Positions 23,488 through 35,155 of a DNA stretch of 64,000 bases are shown here, in pieces. Source of the stretch: Bimastos eiseni. Lineage: Eukaryota > Annelida > Clitellata > Crassiclitellata > Lumbricidae. Made by a program: the position numbers and the translations under genes. Where the stretch lies: NCBI GenBank assembly GCA_959347315.1, contig OY365814.1, forward strand, positions 3,630,116-3,694,115. The letters are read 5' to 3'. The notes beneath the pieces were generated by a model. It had not been told where the DNA came from. It ran no database searches and saw only the letters and a program-made list of their open reading frames with translations. The number at the start of each line of letters is the position of its first letter. Positions within the stretch are counted from its first letter, which is position 1.

Positions 23488-25003
23488 AATGCGGCGCTTC
23501 AGATCTGCTCAATATTTCATGGCTTCACAAACTATATTCACCAAGGCAGTCCAAGTTAGTGTGCTACCCGGAACCGACGTCTTGAGAGTAGTTACTCGCA
23601 ATGCCCGCCGGTTTATAATTATGGAAACCATAGATGTAATAAACCTGGATGGTGCTAGTGGGCGGGCAAGATCTAAACTTTTGCCGATGGCAACTAACTC
23701 TACGTGTATATGGCTAATGACGTCATATTGTGTAAAAGGCTTCGTGTGGCATGGTTATCCTGTCCTATTAATGGAAATGGCTTTTAGTGTTCGTTATCTA
23801 GCTGAGAGTAGTTATATGAGATGAGATACAAAATTATTATCAAACACGACAAATTATGCGCTGCCTATGGGTGCATAGCAAAAAGTACGCCATATTATTG
23901 TAGGATTACGCAGAATTAATATTTCTAAATATATAATACGCTAGATCTCACCTGACCAGCTCATTACATAATGAGTTGCATCGATCGGTATAGAAGACGT
24001 TTTTGTTTACATCTGGGCTATTTCACAATGCTCCATTCAAATTATTACAACCAAGCAATGTGATATTCACATGTATCAAAGACCTACAAAGCCTCTCAGG
24101 TTTACTATGTAAACTGTTTGAAGCTAAAATAAATGGCCTCGGACTCACCACTCAAAATAGCCTCACCATTTCAACAATTAGTACCTTCAGTCATGATCCC
24201 CAGCATTTCAGTTCGTCGATGGTGCCAGCGCTTAGTTTTGAAGTCACTCTCTAGAAATTCGGAGTTTAGGCTACAATTAGACCTACGATCAGGTCTCGTG
24301 ACTGCACGCAAACTAGGTGGAAAGAAGTCCTGATATTTGAATCGTATGACGTTATTGGCTAGGATTACAATTTTACTCGGGATGTCCGCATCACATATCT
24401 GACTGCTGACTCTATCCAGGTCTATTACATGTATAGGCCTATCTATGTTGGAGACATTTTTTCATTATGTGTTTGAAATACACATTTATCGAAGTCTGTC
24501 TCCCGAGGTAATTAAATATCCATAGTCTTATACACCGAATAACGACGCAGGTAAAACCATCCGTGACACTACAGATTAATGGTTGCACGCATGCATTTAC
24601 ATGTATTTACATGTATTTACATGTATTTATGCCTATTTTACATAATATTATATAGCCTATATACGCAAACATGCATGCTAGAGACAAACAGATTGACGGA
24701 TAAATAGATAGTCACATTGTTACACGGGAGTCCAGGCATGTTCAAACTTGCAAAATACTTATTAAATAATTTGAATTATATGCGGATTTACATCTATAAT
24801 TAAGCTACACTTGGAATTACGAATTTAAAATTTGTTTAACCAGAAAATGATCGACCAATTTCAAAGACAACGGTAGGAATACGAAACAACATTATCTAAC
24901 TATTATTATAACAAATATAACCTTATATAGAGCATTATTACTAAATAATCTATTAATATTAATATTTAATCATTTGACCTTCGGTCTTTGGTGATCCACG
25001 AAG
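23488..25003. other. non-coding stretch downstream of the SH3 exon
   Basis: No gene recognised. It contains three copies of TTTACATGTA at 24597-24630 and an AT-rich run near 24900-24970. The 123-codon frame at 23453-23824 overlaps the SH3 exon out of frame and has no domain signal. Confidence 0.4.
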
Positions 25004-25706
25004 TATTGTATTGTATTGTATTGTATTTACGTATTTCTATAGCACCTCTCCCAGTAAAACCTAATCAGAGGCGCTCTAAGTGCTAAAAACCACGTGGGAA
25101 TAGAAGTCCTAAGAATCCGAGCAGAAACAGAAGCACCTCGAGTTAAAATTAGAGAGCGAGTCACAGAGGGCATGTCATTTCAAAGCAAAGGACCAACAGA
25201 CGCATAAACACGATGTTAGGCAAGAGCCGTCCGAGTCCGAGTTACCAAGAGATCACGTTGATCTAAGGAACTAAGAGGGCGACGAGAGGCAGTCGAAATA
25301 GAACGGCGGATAAGATCACAAGGATAGCGTGGAGCCTGACCCAAAAACACTCTGGATGTAAGGATAAGAACTTTAAATCGAATGCGGGCTATGAGCGGAA
25401 GCCAGTGTAAGTGCTCAATCATGAAGGTAGAGATGTGAGAGTTGCGAGAAAGGCGGGCGATCAGACGGGCGGCAGCATTTAGTACAGATTGAAGAGGTGA
25501 CAGGCGAGATTTCGGAAGACCAATAAGAAGCGAGTTACAGTAATCAATGCGTGAGCAGACAAAAGCATGAACCATATTAGTGAAAGTGGACGAGGGAACA
25601 GATCAGAAGTGGTGGTATAAAGGCGCAGTTGCACGAAGTGGATGTGGTGGGGAGGAGAAAGATGTGTCTGAGTTTTAACAGGTGGTTGACTAAATGAAGG
25701 AAGCAA
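25004..25706 (-). pseudogene. CR1/L2-like retrotransposon, C-terminal reverse-transcriptase fragment with tail
   Basis: On the minus strand 25575-25216 encodes FVCSRIDYCNSLLIGLPKS, then LNAAARLIARLSR, HISTFMIEHLHWLPLIARI and SRRPLSS, the typical end of the CR1/L2 reverse transcriptase (SRLDYCNSL, Q.VQNAAARL, LHWLPV). The 3' end is marked by a pentanucleotide tail: (TATTG)n on the + strand at 25004-25025. The 5' part is missing and the upstream region (25706-26088) is degraded GA/CT-rich sequence. Confidence 0.85.
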
Positions 25707-26089
25707 AGGATGCTGTGGAAGACGGCGAGGACGTTAAGAAGTGGAAGACGATGGACAGGAGAGGGGCAGGAATGGAAAGGTGGAGTAGGAGGTGCAGGGA
25801 TAGGGGAAAAATAGTGGAGGAGAGAGTTGTCAGGGAGGATGAGAGGGAATATGGAAGCGAAATAAGGAGGTAGGATGCGGGAAGGACAGTGGATAATGGA
25901 ATGTTCGGGGAAAAGAGTAACAAGGAGTAACGATTGGGAAAAGGGGGGGAAATGGAAGTGGAATATGGAGGGAAATCGGGTAGGACACGAGATAGGCAGG
26001 GAAAGGTGCTAGAAATAGGAATTAAACGGTTGATATGTAGGTGATAGATACAATTTCTTAATGAATGCGCATAGGGACTTGTAGCCAAG

Positions 26090-29017
26090 GAAGTGATTTG
26101 AAAACAGAGGTTGTCATGGTGGTGGTTTTAAGTGTTGGTGACTGCGAGGGCCGGAGCGGTCTGGATTATATATATATAACTTAATGTATATATAATGTAT
26201 ATATTGTCACAAACAAATCATTATTGTTACATTGTTATTTGAAAAAATCTCGGCTTTGGAAAGATATATAATAGCCCCTTCCCCGACCCCCATTACATGT
26301 ATATCCAATCTGCCCCTCTGACCTCTAATTCTGCCGACGCCACTGTGTATGATGTATGATGCTTAAAAATGATTAGCAAATGATATGCTGCAGTAAGTAA
26401 CAGAATCCAAGTTGCATGAGCAATTTTGGTCTTTGCTCTAACCTTCATTCAAAACGGTTAACATTTAAGCATCCAACAAAAGATAGTTTAGCAAGTCAAA
26501 TTTCCAGAGTTTTTGACGCTTCTCTAGAACGAGAAGCGTTGCCTTAGAAAAATTGTGAGGAAATTTACTACCATCCGTCCATCGCCAAAAACATTAGCTA
26601 CCATAGAGAGATCAGCCTTAGTGTAGGAACCACCAACCGAAATAGAACAGCTGCTGGCATTAGCATTCAAGCGGTAGTAAAGTATAGAGAACCGAGTGAA
26701 ATGGCACAACAGGTAAGCAAGCGCGGCCTCTGCACTAAATCTTGCGGTAGCGTATGCACCGAAAAAGTCGACATTAGCGTGGAAATACGTAAAGCCATTG
26801 ATTTTCCAAGTAACCAACGAGTATAAAATATTAAATTCATCGGCATATTAACTGGATGGCTAACCTTTTGACAGAATAATAAAGACTTTGATAAACATTG
26901 TGACTGCTTAGTAATTTGATTTTCAGCTTTATGAAATTCCAGTGGAGTTACTGGACATTATCCTAGTAAAATTCGTTTTTACACTGGGAACTGAATTTTT
27001 CATCAATTCAGAGAAACGACGATTTCATCAAAGATTTGGCCTCAGTCGACTTGTGTTGGTTTCAACGCATTACAAGAGGAAAGTTTAAGAAAAGGAATTT
27101 GCGACGGATGCGACGTAGGCTGTTGTCTATTTTTAAGTCCGGGATAAAAACCATTCTAATATAAAAATCAGAGCTAGGAATGGTTAAGTTTGCAGAATTT
27201 AGTACACAGGGCCGTAGCAACAAGGAATGTGGCCCCTCCGAACAAGCAATTATATCCGGGGCGCTTTACAAAGCAGAAACTGAAATGCGGTATTTATTTG
27301 GTGCACACTATGAATTTATGTCTTTATGCATACGCCTTCGTGTAAGCCTACAATGTACGACTGTAGGTCTACATTGTATTCCGTATTTACGCAAAGCTCT
27401 TCGTTCCAGCCTTGTTCAGTGTTCACCACAAATTGGATAGTCATAGTCCAGAAATCTGGTAATCTTCTTTTCGATTGAAATAACTGCAAACGCAGTCAGG
27501 CTGTCATCTGTCATGGTTGTGCGGAGGATATTCGATTCTTGATCAGCTTCATTCTACTAAAACTCCTTTCAACACCGGTGACAGACAGTAACTGGTGTGG
27601 TTAGAAGAATTCTGATGCAAATGCAGAGATTCGAATTAATCGCCTGGATTCTCTTCATGTTTATTTAGGCCTATGTAAAATATTTTAAGGTGACAAGTTC
27701 TAGCTTATACTCGATGACATAAATAAATCGATCCAATTGCATTATGAGTTCGTTTGCATCAACGACTCTTATATTTATTTCAAACTTTTTCTGTGATTGT
27801 CCATCTCATTTTCTCTGTGACACTGCTTCAGGCTGTTAGCGTTGTACAGAAATCCAAACATTTATAGTAACCACTACAACCATTACACATGTTGTGCGAC
27901 GAAACACAAGATATGGCCTGATCAGTGAGAACAAGAAAGAACTGCGATTTGAATTTTTACTTCGGCAGAAGGACGCCTCGAGTCATTTATCCGCCGACCG
28001 CCATACATAAACGCAAATGCACATTTATTTGAATTGATCCAACTAAAATTGGAAACTGATCGACAGACAACTGATGAAGGCCTAGCCAATAGCATTATAA
28101 TGTATCGTAAGAACTTCACGATATTGTCAGTAAAAGTTAAACGCACATGGATTGTGCAATAGTGTCCATAAATGTCATTTTCCTATAGTTATACCTTAAT
28201 GTTTTTCCACTTTTGAACCCTCTCCTTTGCGGGTTCCCATTCGGTCGTGGGGTTCGGAGGGCGGTCGCTACGCCTCTATTAGTACAATTGCATTTTTTCT
28301 CTCAAGCAAGTATTTTCTAAAACGAGGATTTGCAAATACGCAGGCTAATGCATTAAGTATTTATTGCCATCTTGTGCGAGAGAAAACCAAAGACCGATAT
28401 ACTTTCTTCAGGCATATATTTAATGCGAGCATTGCTTCAACACATATTTCAGACAATTTGTGCCTAAATTTAATATATCTATATATATATATATATTATT
28501 AAATACAATTAAAAGAAATTCAAATGGCTGTTTAAGACACATGTACAGTACAAACCATTGAGCATTATAATGTGACACTCGGCACAGACGAATTTCGTCC
28601 ACAACGTTAATTACACCTTTAATAAGCCTTCAATACGACACTAGTCATCGTACAATCAGCGATAAACTTGGTTTTCTCATTGATATAAGTTATACGAATT
28701 TAACTGTAGTCCAGATTGCGTCCAAAAACATTGAGTAGACCTACTGTTCTCTAGCGCCAACTCATCATCTTTTGAACCGCTGTGCGTAAAAATGGTGAAC
28801 TTGTTTTTGCCATGACGAATCAGACATCTTGTAAACAAGAGAGATTGAGATATCCTTATTACATTTACAGGTTAGGCTTCTGTAAAATAAAAAGCATCGG
28901 ACACAAAGGTTTCTCATTCGCTTGAACAAGAACGAATATGCTGCTGTAGGCATAATAATATTTTTTAATTTGTCATTGGTGTGTTATTCAAAGGTATCAT
29001 GTTTTTGGTTTTTTTAG
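26090..29017. other. non-coding region before the CARD-like exon
   Basis: No supported gene. Short TATATA runs occur at 26167-26200 and 28480-28500. Several 60-95 codon frames exist on both strands, but none has splice context or recognisable motifs. Confidence 0.4.
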
Positions 29018-29298
29018 ATTTGCATATCACAAGGAAATCTGCAATCATTAGGAAAAACCGAAATTATCTAATAGAAAATATGCATCCGAACGACGAATTA
29101 ATTGCGCTCCTGTTGTCTCTTAACTGCATAACGGAAGAACAAAGTCAATCGATTCAGCGACAACATTCAAAAAAGATAAGAACGCCAAACTTATGTACTT
29201 TCTGACCGACTTCAACCAAACTAAGTCTTCAAATATCGTCATCTGTCTCCGAAGAACCAACCAAAAGACAGTGGCAAGGATCGTAGAAAATGGAGAAG
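29018..29298 (+). pseudogene. CARD-like (death-fold) exon with a one-base frame change
   Basis: Acceptor GGTTTTTTTAG, probable donor GGAGAAG|GTTCAT (weak). Phase 1 on both sides. The first part reads RKNRNYLIENMHPNDELIAL, LLSLNCITEEQSQSIQRQ; after the A6 run at 29170-29175 the neighbouring frame continues KNAKLMYFLTDFNQTKS and ARIVENGE. Together this has the layout of a CARD: L-x-x-N amphipathic helix 1, an I-T/L-T-x-E turn, an I-x-x-x helix, K-x-x-x-L-x-x-x-L, and ending in a helix with ENG. One A appears to be missing in the run, so this is a damaged exon or a sequencing slip. CARDs mediate homotypic signalling contacts. Next exon 30634 is phase compatible. Confidence 0.6.
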
Positions 29299-29820
29299 GT
29301 TCATAGTTAATCTTTCATTTCATTTTTTATTACTAAAAAGCTTTGTTTAACTATTGTTATAATGATTTGACCCATAATCTCAACCAAGGCAAACATTTCC
29401 TACAAGATTTCAGTTCCACGTACATGTACATGCATACTTACACCCTAATCATTTCCGTAGTAGATAATTATAATCCACTGCTTGTCCATTGACATGTATT
29501 ACAATGTAAGAGCTGTTAGCGATGGCGGACGCTTGTCACCAGCCTTCTTAATGAGAAAAATGAAGTGTTTACACTGTATGAACAAGGCGCCTCCCATGGG
29601 TTTGCTTCAGAAACCAGATTTTGCTCGCGTATTAAGGCTCGACCTTTTATTTTCAAACATGATAACAAAACGTGCGCTACGTAATTCTAGATTGTACGCA
29701 CCATGTTTGCCTGAGATTGAAATGATTCAAGAAAACAACCCCGGGAGTAGTACCAGAGCACATTCTTGCACGGGTCTACGTAGTGGCTTTTTGATAGGTC
29801 GGACCCAAAGTCACCAGTAT

Positions 29821-30450
29821 CACATCACCGGTTTACTATGAAAAAGTCGGAAGGAAAATGTCGCGAATAACAAAGTCTCAATTAAAAGGTCGAGATTAAA
29901 AAAGTCGCATAAGCGAGAAGTCGCATAATAATAATAAAAATAGTAATAATAATAATAATAATAGTAATAATAATAGACCAATCGTCTGTCAAAATGTCGC
30001 AACTAAATAAACCGCCTGATAATAATGTCGCATATTACAATAAAGTTGCACACCAAAGAAAAAATTAATGACAATAAAAGATAAAGGTCAGAGTTCTGTC
30101 CATAGTTACTTAATTAATCATAATCACTTTCTTAGTGTAAGAAAGTTTTATTGTTAATGAATCATCAACAATAATTACCTTAGTAGCGCATCACCGGTTT
30201 ACTGAAGTCGGAAAGAAAATGTCGCAATGTGAGCAGATGTTAGTTAAACACAATTATTTTCGTCATCCTCGCTTCTTTTTAATCAGTAATTTATGCATCA
30301 ACCTAGCTTGCTGTTGCACATTATTCTGGGATGATGAATGAATTCTGTTTCATTGGAAACTGGATTGAGGAAATACATTTTTTTCTTGAATAGAATTTGG
30401 ATTGATGGAAAAAATTAATGACAATAAAAGATAAAGGTCAGAGTTCAGCT
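29821..30450 (+). repeat. imperfect tandem duplication of about 355 bp
   Basis: CATCACCGGTTTACT followed by AAGTCGGAAGGAAAATGTCG at 29821-29862 recurs at 30189-30226. AAAAATTAATGACAATAAAAG followed by TAAAGGTCAGAGTTC at about 30060-30096 recurs at 30411-30447. The first copy also holds repeated AAGTCGCAT/AATGTCGCA words and an (AAT)n run at 29926-29974. The block lies in the intron between the CARD-like exon and the next exon. Confidence 0.7.
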
Positions 30451-30633
30451 GCGAACGGACATGCATTTCCACACACAGTAAGTTTATTAGTTGTCCACAG
30501 TGTTTGCCCTTCTACCCAGACGGGGTGGACTCCTATGAATGATGATAGACTACCAGCCACTAATATGACATTTTATCAATAAATTATCTTTTATGCACAG
30601 TATTATTTAATTATTTTCCATTTTCGCTATTAG

Positions 30634-30987
30634 TTGCAATAAAAGTTGAAGTGCAAAATCGAGGTGCAACGTCCACGGAAACGCAGCAACTATATCATCA
30701 AGGATTCGTTGACCTTCTGAGCAGAATCAAACCATTTTCAAATCAAACTAAAAAACTCATCAGTCAACTGAAGGAGGAAGGCATAGAAATCATCAACTCT
30801 CAACTGGACAGAAAGACTGTGGTCGTTTGGATCTGGTGTAAATCACAAGCAGCGCTTGAATATATTCAGAAGCAGTACGAATCAAATCAGTTGAGAGTAA
30901 TCTTACCTTGTCTGGCAAATATTCCGTCTGACATCAGTGAATCGAAAGTTATCAACGTTTGTAGCAGTCAATTCAAAAAGACAGTTG
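30634..30987 (+). CDS. middle exon of CARD-NHL gene: unknown alpha/beta domain
   Basis: Acceptor TTTTCGCTATTAG, donor CAGTTG|GTAAGT, phase 1 on both sides, 354 bases, open throughout. It encodes AIKVEVQNRGATSTETQQLY, then a helical part (GFVDLLSRIKPFSNQTKKL), then KTVVVWIWCKSQAALEYIQK and a C-terminal stretch ending SSQFKKTV. The strand-helix alternation around VVVWIWCKSQAALE recalls the TRADD-like N-terminal fold of some invertebrate death-domain proteins, but this is a weak, remembered resemblance. Phase compatibility with the CARD-like exon before and the NHL-like exon after suggests one gene. Confidence 0.65.
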
Positions 30988-31779
30988 GTAAGTTCTTAAG
31001 CACGCCTTCATTGTAAAGAAAGCTTCAAACACATAATCATAATAATAACAACAGCAATGATGATACGCGTTAATAAATTCAAGCTGACAAATGCGCGGTA
31101 GTGTCACTTGATGTAGTTGCAACAAATGATAACAATTTTCAAGCAGGCGTCCAAATTGAATGTATGCACCATGCAAATCACCATATGTATGCCGATCGTG
31201 TAATATTGACTTAGAGATGTTTAGAACCTTTCCTAAGTAACAATAAAGGCGAGTATTAGATGCCAAACTTTATCTATGTAACTGCAACAGATATTCTTAG
31301 AAAGCGTTATATTAAGGTCAAACTACTGTTGCTTCATTAGCCTTCTGTGGTCAATAACAATTCAGAAGTTGGATAAGAAGACTAAAAACATTATGGCGAG
31401 AGAAACGACAAAACCACTTCAAATGACAAGATGTGAGATGATGGCCGATTGAACGGTGAACAAAGGACGATGAATGGACATTTCGAGCAAAGTCAGGGCA
31501 AAATATAGTTTAAGTCAGATTTACAATAACATTGAGTTACATCATATGACAGCTTCAATTTGATGTGAGATGAACAGCTACAGATAAAAAGCAAGAGTGT
31601 GACAAATTTCGCCAGTGCTTGTTTAGTTATAATAGTCGATGTCTTAGAAGTTCTTGTTAGGAATCGATTGTTTATGGCCACAGCAGCTCTTGTTAGAGAT
31701 ATGACGCATGAGGTGACTGCATCGACTAATGAGCCCGGCATGTACTATGAAGCACGGCATGGACTATAAAGCATGGCAT

Positions 31780-31875
31780 AGACTATTATGCGAAGAGGGT
31801 CGTGTGCTGACAGACCGGGTGCAAAAGAGTCGTGTGCAAAACTCCGTGTGCAGAAGTACCGTGCGCAAAAGAGGG
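31780..31875 (+). repeat. short tandem GTGTGCAAAAG-type repeat
   Basis: Four spaced words (GGTCGTGTGCTGACAG, GGTGCAAAAGAGTCGTGTGC, CTCCGTGTGCAGAAG, CCGTGCGCAAAAGAGGG) form a degenerate tandem repeat like one arm of the GACAAAAG fold-backs at 3.1 and 12.9 kb. No opposite arm is evident nearby. The minus-strand frames here are not credible genes. Confidence 0.4.
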
Positions 31876-32734
31876 CCTACATAGTATATAAGGCGAGCAG
31901 AATGAAGGAAGAGAGGTCGTTGCCGGAAAGTACTTTGCAAGTTGATCTTGAGTTCGCACCAGAGCATCGGTTCTTGCAGGAGGAAGCCGGGTGGGAACCT
32001 GACGATCGATTCCACGGCGAGAAGAAGTCAAAAGACGGCGATAGCTTCTTTACCTAGCGTTAGGGACATTGACGATAGGTCGAACTACCAGCGTTTGCGA
32101 ACACGTTCTTTTACGTAGCGTTAGGGAAGCTGCGATTGAGTAGCGCCTGTTTAGGATTTTACGTAGCAGCAAGAATAAAATCGCGATGAGTTAGAATAGG
32201 CGTACTTTTACTCACGAACTCTGCCATTTTCTTCTATACAAGATGATAAACTCTGTGGTGTCTTTGTCAAGTCGTCGATAGAGGGCGGTACTGAAAGTTA
32301 AGTTTGCGTCAAACATTACCGGTAAGACTCTTTGCCAAAAAGCGGGAGTCGGAATTGAACTTGACGCCATCTTGGAGAGAAGGTGCCCGGAACGGGCAGT
32401 CTCCGTGTGCGTGCAGCTAGGGAACCAGGACTAAGAACAACAGCAACCGAAGTAGAGCGCGTTACAAGAGTCATAGGTAAAAAGCGAGTAAGTTGGCGAG
32501 ACAATTGATTGTGGATAAAGTTGTCAGATATGAGCAGTGATGAACAGCGAGTTAAAGATAATCATCACGTTGCGGTTACAGGCTGATGTAGCAGTGTAGC
32601 TGAACAGCAGATGAATAAAGGGTGGTAGGCATTTTAATAGAGTAATATAGAGCAACGGTTTTGGAATTTTAAGAAATTGATGAACATTTACTATTTATTT
32701 TTACGTCATCGTTAGGGGTCCTTTCTTTTTCGAT

Positions 32735-32738
<4 letters not shown>

Positions 32739-32808
<70 letters not shown>
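32739..32808. repeat. (TA)n microsatellite
   Basis: Uninterrupted TA dinucleotides for about 70 bases, directly before the degraded multi-copy gene at 32.8 kb. Confidence 0.97.
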
Positions 32809-32810
<2 letters not shown>

Positions 32811-32814
32811 GGTG

Positions 32815-33860
32815 CTTCCATCCATAATGCAAAAAATAAAGCTATTTATTATTCTTTCTCCAACGTTCATGACATCATAAAACTGTTAACTGTTCCAAGA
32901 CTCCACGACGGAACAGCAGTTTCTAGGGCTCGTGAAATTATGCAGACCATAGATGAATTGGGATTACGGGACCATATCAGAGGTTTATGTTTTGACATCA
33001 CCGCATATAGGAGTCAAATATGGAGTATGTGTCAGAGTCGTGCAGGAATTTGGACGACAAGTTTTAAACTTAGTTTGCCGCCACCCCATGTCAGAAATCA
33101 TGTTGGAAGGTGTTGTCAACCTCCATGATGTATCAAAATCACCCAACGTTGAGCTTTTCGGTCAATTCCGAGATTACTGGCCTCACGTCGATAAGAATCG
33201 ATTTTCCACAGCAATGGAAGACGAGAGCATGGCAAGCCAGTCGTGGATCACTTGAAAGAAGTGTCTATGTTTGTAACTTGTATATACATAAGATACTGTT
33301 CAATAGTCTATCGGCAACTAGAGCTCCTAGAAACTACCTTGCTCTTCTCCGTGACTTGACTCTGTATGAAGACAAGGATGTCACCAAAGTCGCGACCACA
33401 GCATTCAGCCGCCATCTGTGGTATCTATCTGAGCAGATGATAGGCATTGCTTTCTTTGACAAGAATGTGTCCTTCGACGTAAAGAGAATGTTGGTAGCTG
33501 TTCTGAAACATAACGACGGTTCAGACAATTCTCTTAAACGCAACTTGCCATTCAGTGAACTTGTGAACAAGGGTTTGCACGATTTTGTCACAAATCTATC
33601 CTGCAATTTTTCAGGATTCTTAACCTAGATGAGACTTTTCTGGAATATGATCCAGAATATATCAAAAGTCTGTCTATCCTTGTCCTTCCTTGAAAATCGT
33701 CAATGACTTGGCTGAGCACGGAGTTGCCCTCATTCAGGAATTCGACTCTTCCATTACTCGAAATGAGGAGCAAAAGCAGTGTACCCCCTACAGGTTGTTG
33801 AGCACCATAGCTTATTTTCAGCTGCAGCCAAAGCTGCAGCCATTATGCTAGCCAAGGTAC
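32815..33860 (+). pseudogene. degraded copy of a multi-copy mobile-element-like protein
   Basis: Three overlapping frames together give VPRLHDGTAVSRAREIMQTI, DELGLRDHIRGLCFDITA, VCRHPMSEIMLEGVV, LFGQFRDYWPHVDK, FSTAMEDESMA, LTLYEDKDVTKVATTAFS, RHLWYLSEQMIGIAFFD and, after a break, VNDLAEHGVALIQEFDSS-like text at 33700-33750. I recognise this block order from a large family of invertebrate repeat-associated proteins, tentatively transposase-like, that are often annotated only as hypothetical. At least two frame changes make it inactive. No ends were identified. Confidence 0.5.
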
Positions 33861-34259
33861 AGTAAATTGTAATATAGCAGTAAACCGTTGCACATTAACA
33901 ACAGTCGAATATTGACGAATCAATGAGCATTTTGAAAAACATTGTGCGATTTGGTTAAGTTCTAAATATTGTTTGTTTTTAATTTAAAAAATGAACTGTA
34001 GAGCTAATGAAACAGAATGGTGAGTTAGAGAATGTATTTATCAAACTTTTAATTTTTAGAAGCAACCTAATGCACGGACGGTAATAAACGTGGATTAAAG
34101 GCAGATGAATGAACATTTTCATAGTTACGGTCAAAATGAGAAATTGACAATAACTTTTATTTTGCTTGACATGACAATTTCAAAGGTTGTCAGAAAAGAG
34201 CTGCGATGAACAGCGAATTTATGATAATCATCATGTTGCTGTTGTAGGCTATTATAAAT

Positions 34260-34790
34260 TGGTTTACTTTAATTATCGCGCGCGTAATACCTCGCGGCCA
34301 ATAACCACGCATGTCGTCACTTATATAGCTCTTGTTTTTGTCCACAGATTTATCACACTTTTATTGTGGGCTAAGCGAGGTGAAAAGATTTTTATTTAAC
34401 TAGAAGCTGGATTAATTAAACGAATTCTGATCAACTTGAAGCCGGATTAAGCAATAGAATTATGTTCAACTAAAATTCATGTTAAGGAAAACAATATAGT
34501 TTAACTAGAAGGTGGATTGGCGATAAAAAGGCGGTTAAAAGAAAGCGGGAACGTTGAAATAATGCTGTATTATTGGGAGCGGGAATGATGATTAGATCGA
34601 TTAAAGGAATTCTGTTCAAGTAGAAGCTGGGTTGATGAAAATAACACAGCCTAAGTGTTCTTTTCTTTTCCATGTGCGCGGTTATTATGATCGGCGCGGT
34701 AATGAGCCACGCGCGGTTATTGGCCGCACGGTTTTGTGCCTGCGGTTATTAGCCGCGCGGCATTTCGCGCGGTTATTGAAGGATACTTTA
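34260..34790. repeat. GCGCGG/CCGCGC inverted repeat around AAGCTGGATT units
   Basis: The left side (34275-34315) has TATCGCGCGCGTAATACC and CGCGGCCAATAACC; the right side (34678-34775) has several GCGCGGTTAT words and their relatives (GGCCGCACGGTTTTG, GCCGCGCGGC). In between, 34395-34640 repeats AACTAGAAGCTGGATTAATT-like units, the same inner unit as in the fold-back at 12.9-13.6 kb. Probably a member of the same class of non-autonomous fold-back elements. Confidence 0.5.
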
Positions 34791-35155
34791 TAGAATGGAT
34801 GAGAACGAAAGAGAAATATAAGGTGAAAGATCGATAGGTAAAGTTTCCAAATACGCATAATACGAATTCTAATAATATGACGGAAAATAAATGTAAAAAT
34901 AATAATCTAAGCTAACTAGTATAAGTGAATTTACCCTCTGATTGGACAAACAGTTTCCAATATATGGCCTATGCCTAAATTGTAATTGCAAAATTAAAAA
35001 ATTAGCAACTCGACAAATGGAGGATATATTGAACAACATGCATTGTTATTGAAATAAACAGTCAATTGTCACACAGTGTTGTAAATGTATTAACTAATAA
35101 AGATACTTATTACTGCCATTTGGTGCGTATCAATAGAAATTTGTTTTTATTTTAG

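Noticed and set aside
23453..23824. A 123-codon + strand frame next to the SH3 exon
   Set aside because: It overlaps the SH3 exon out of frame, begins without ATG support and shows no domain-like pattern.
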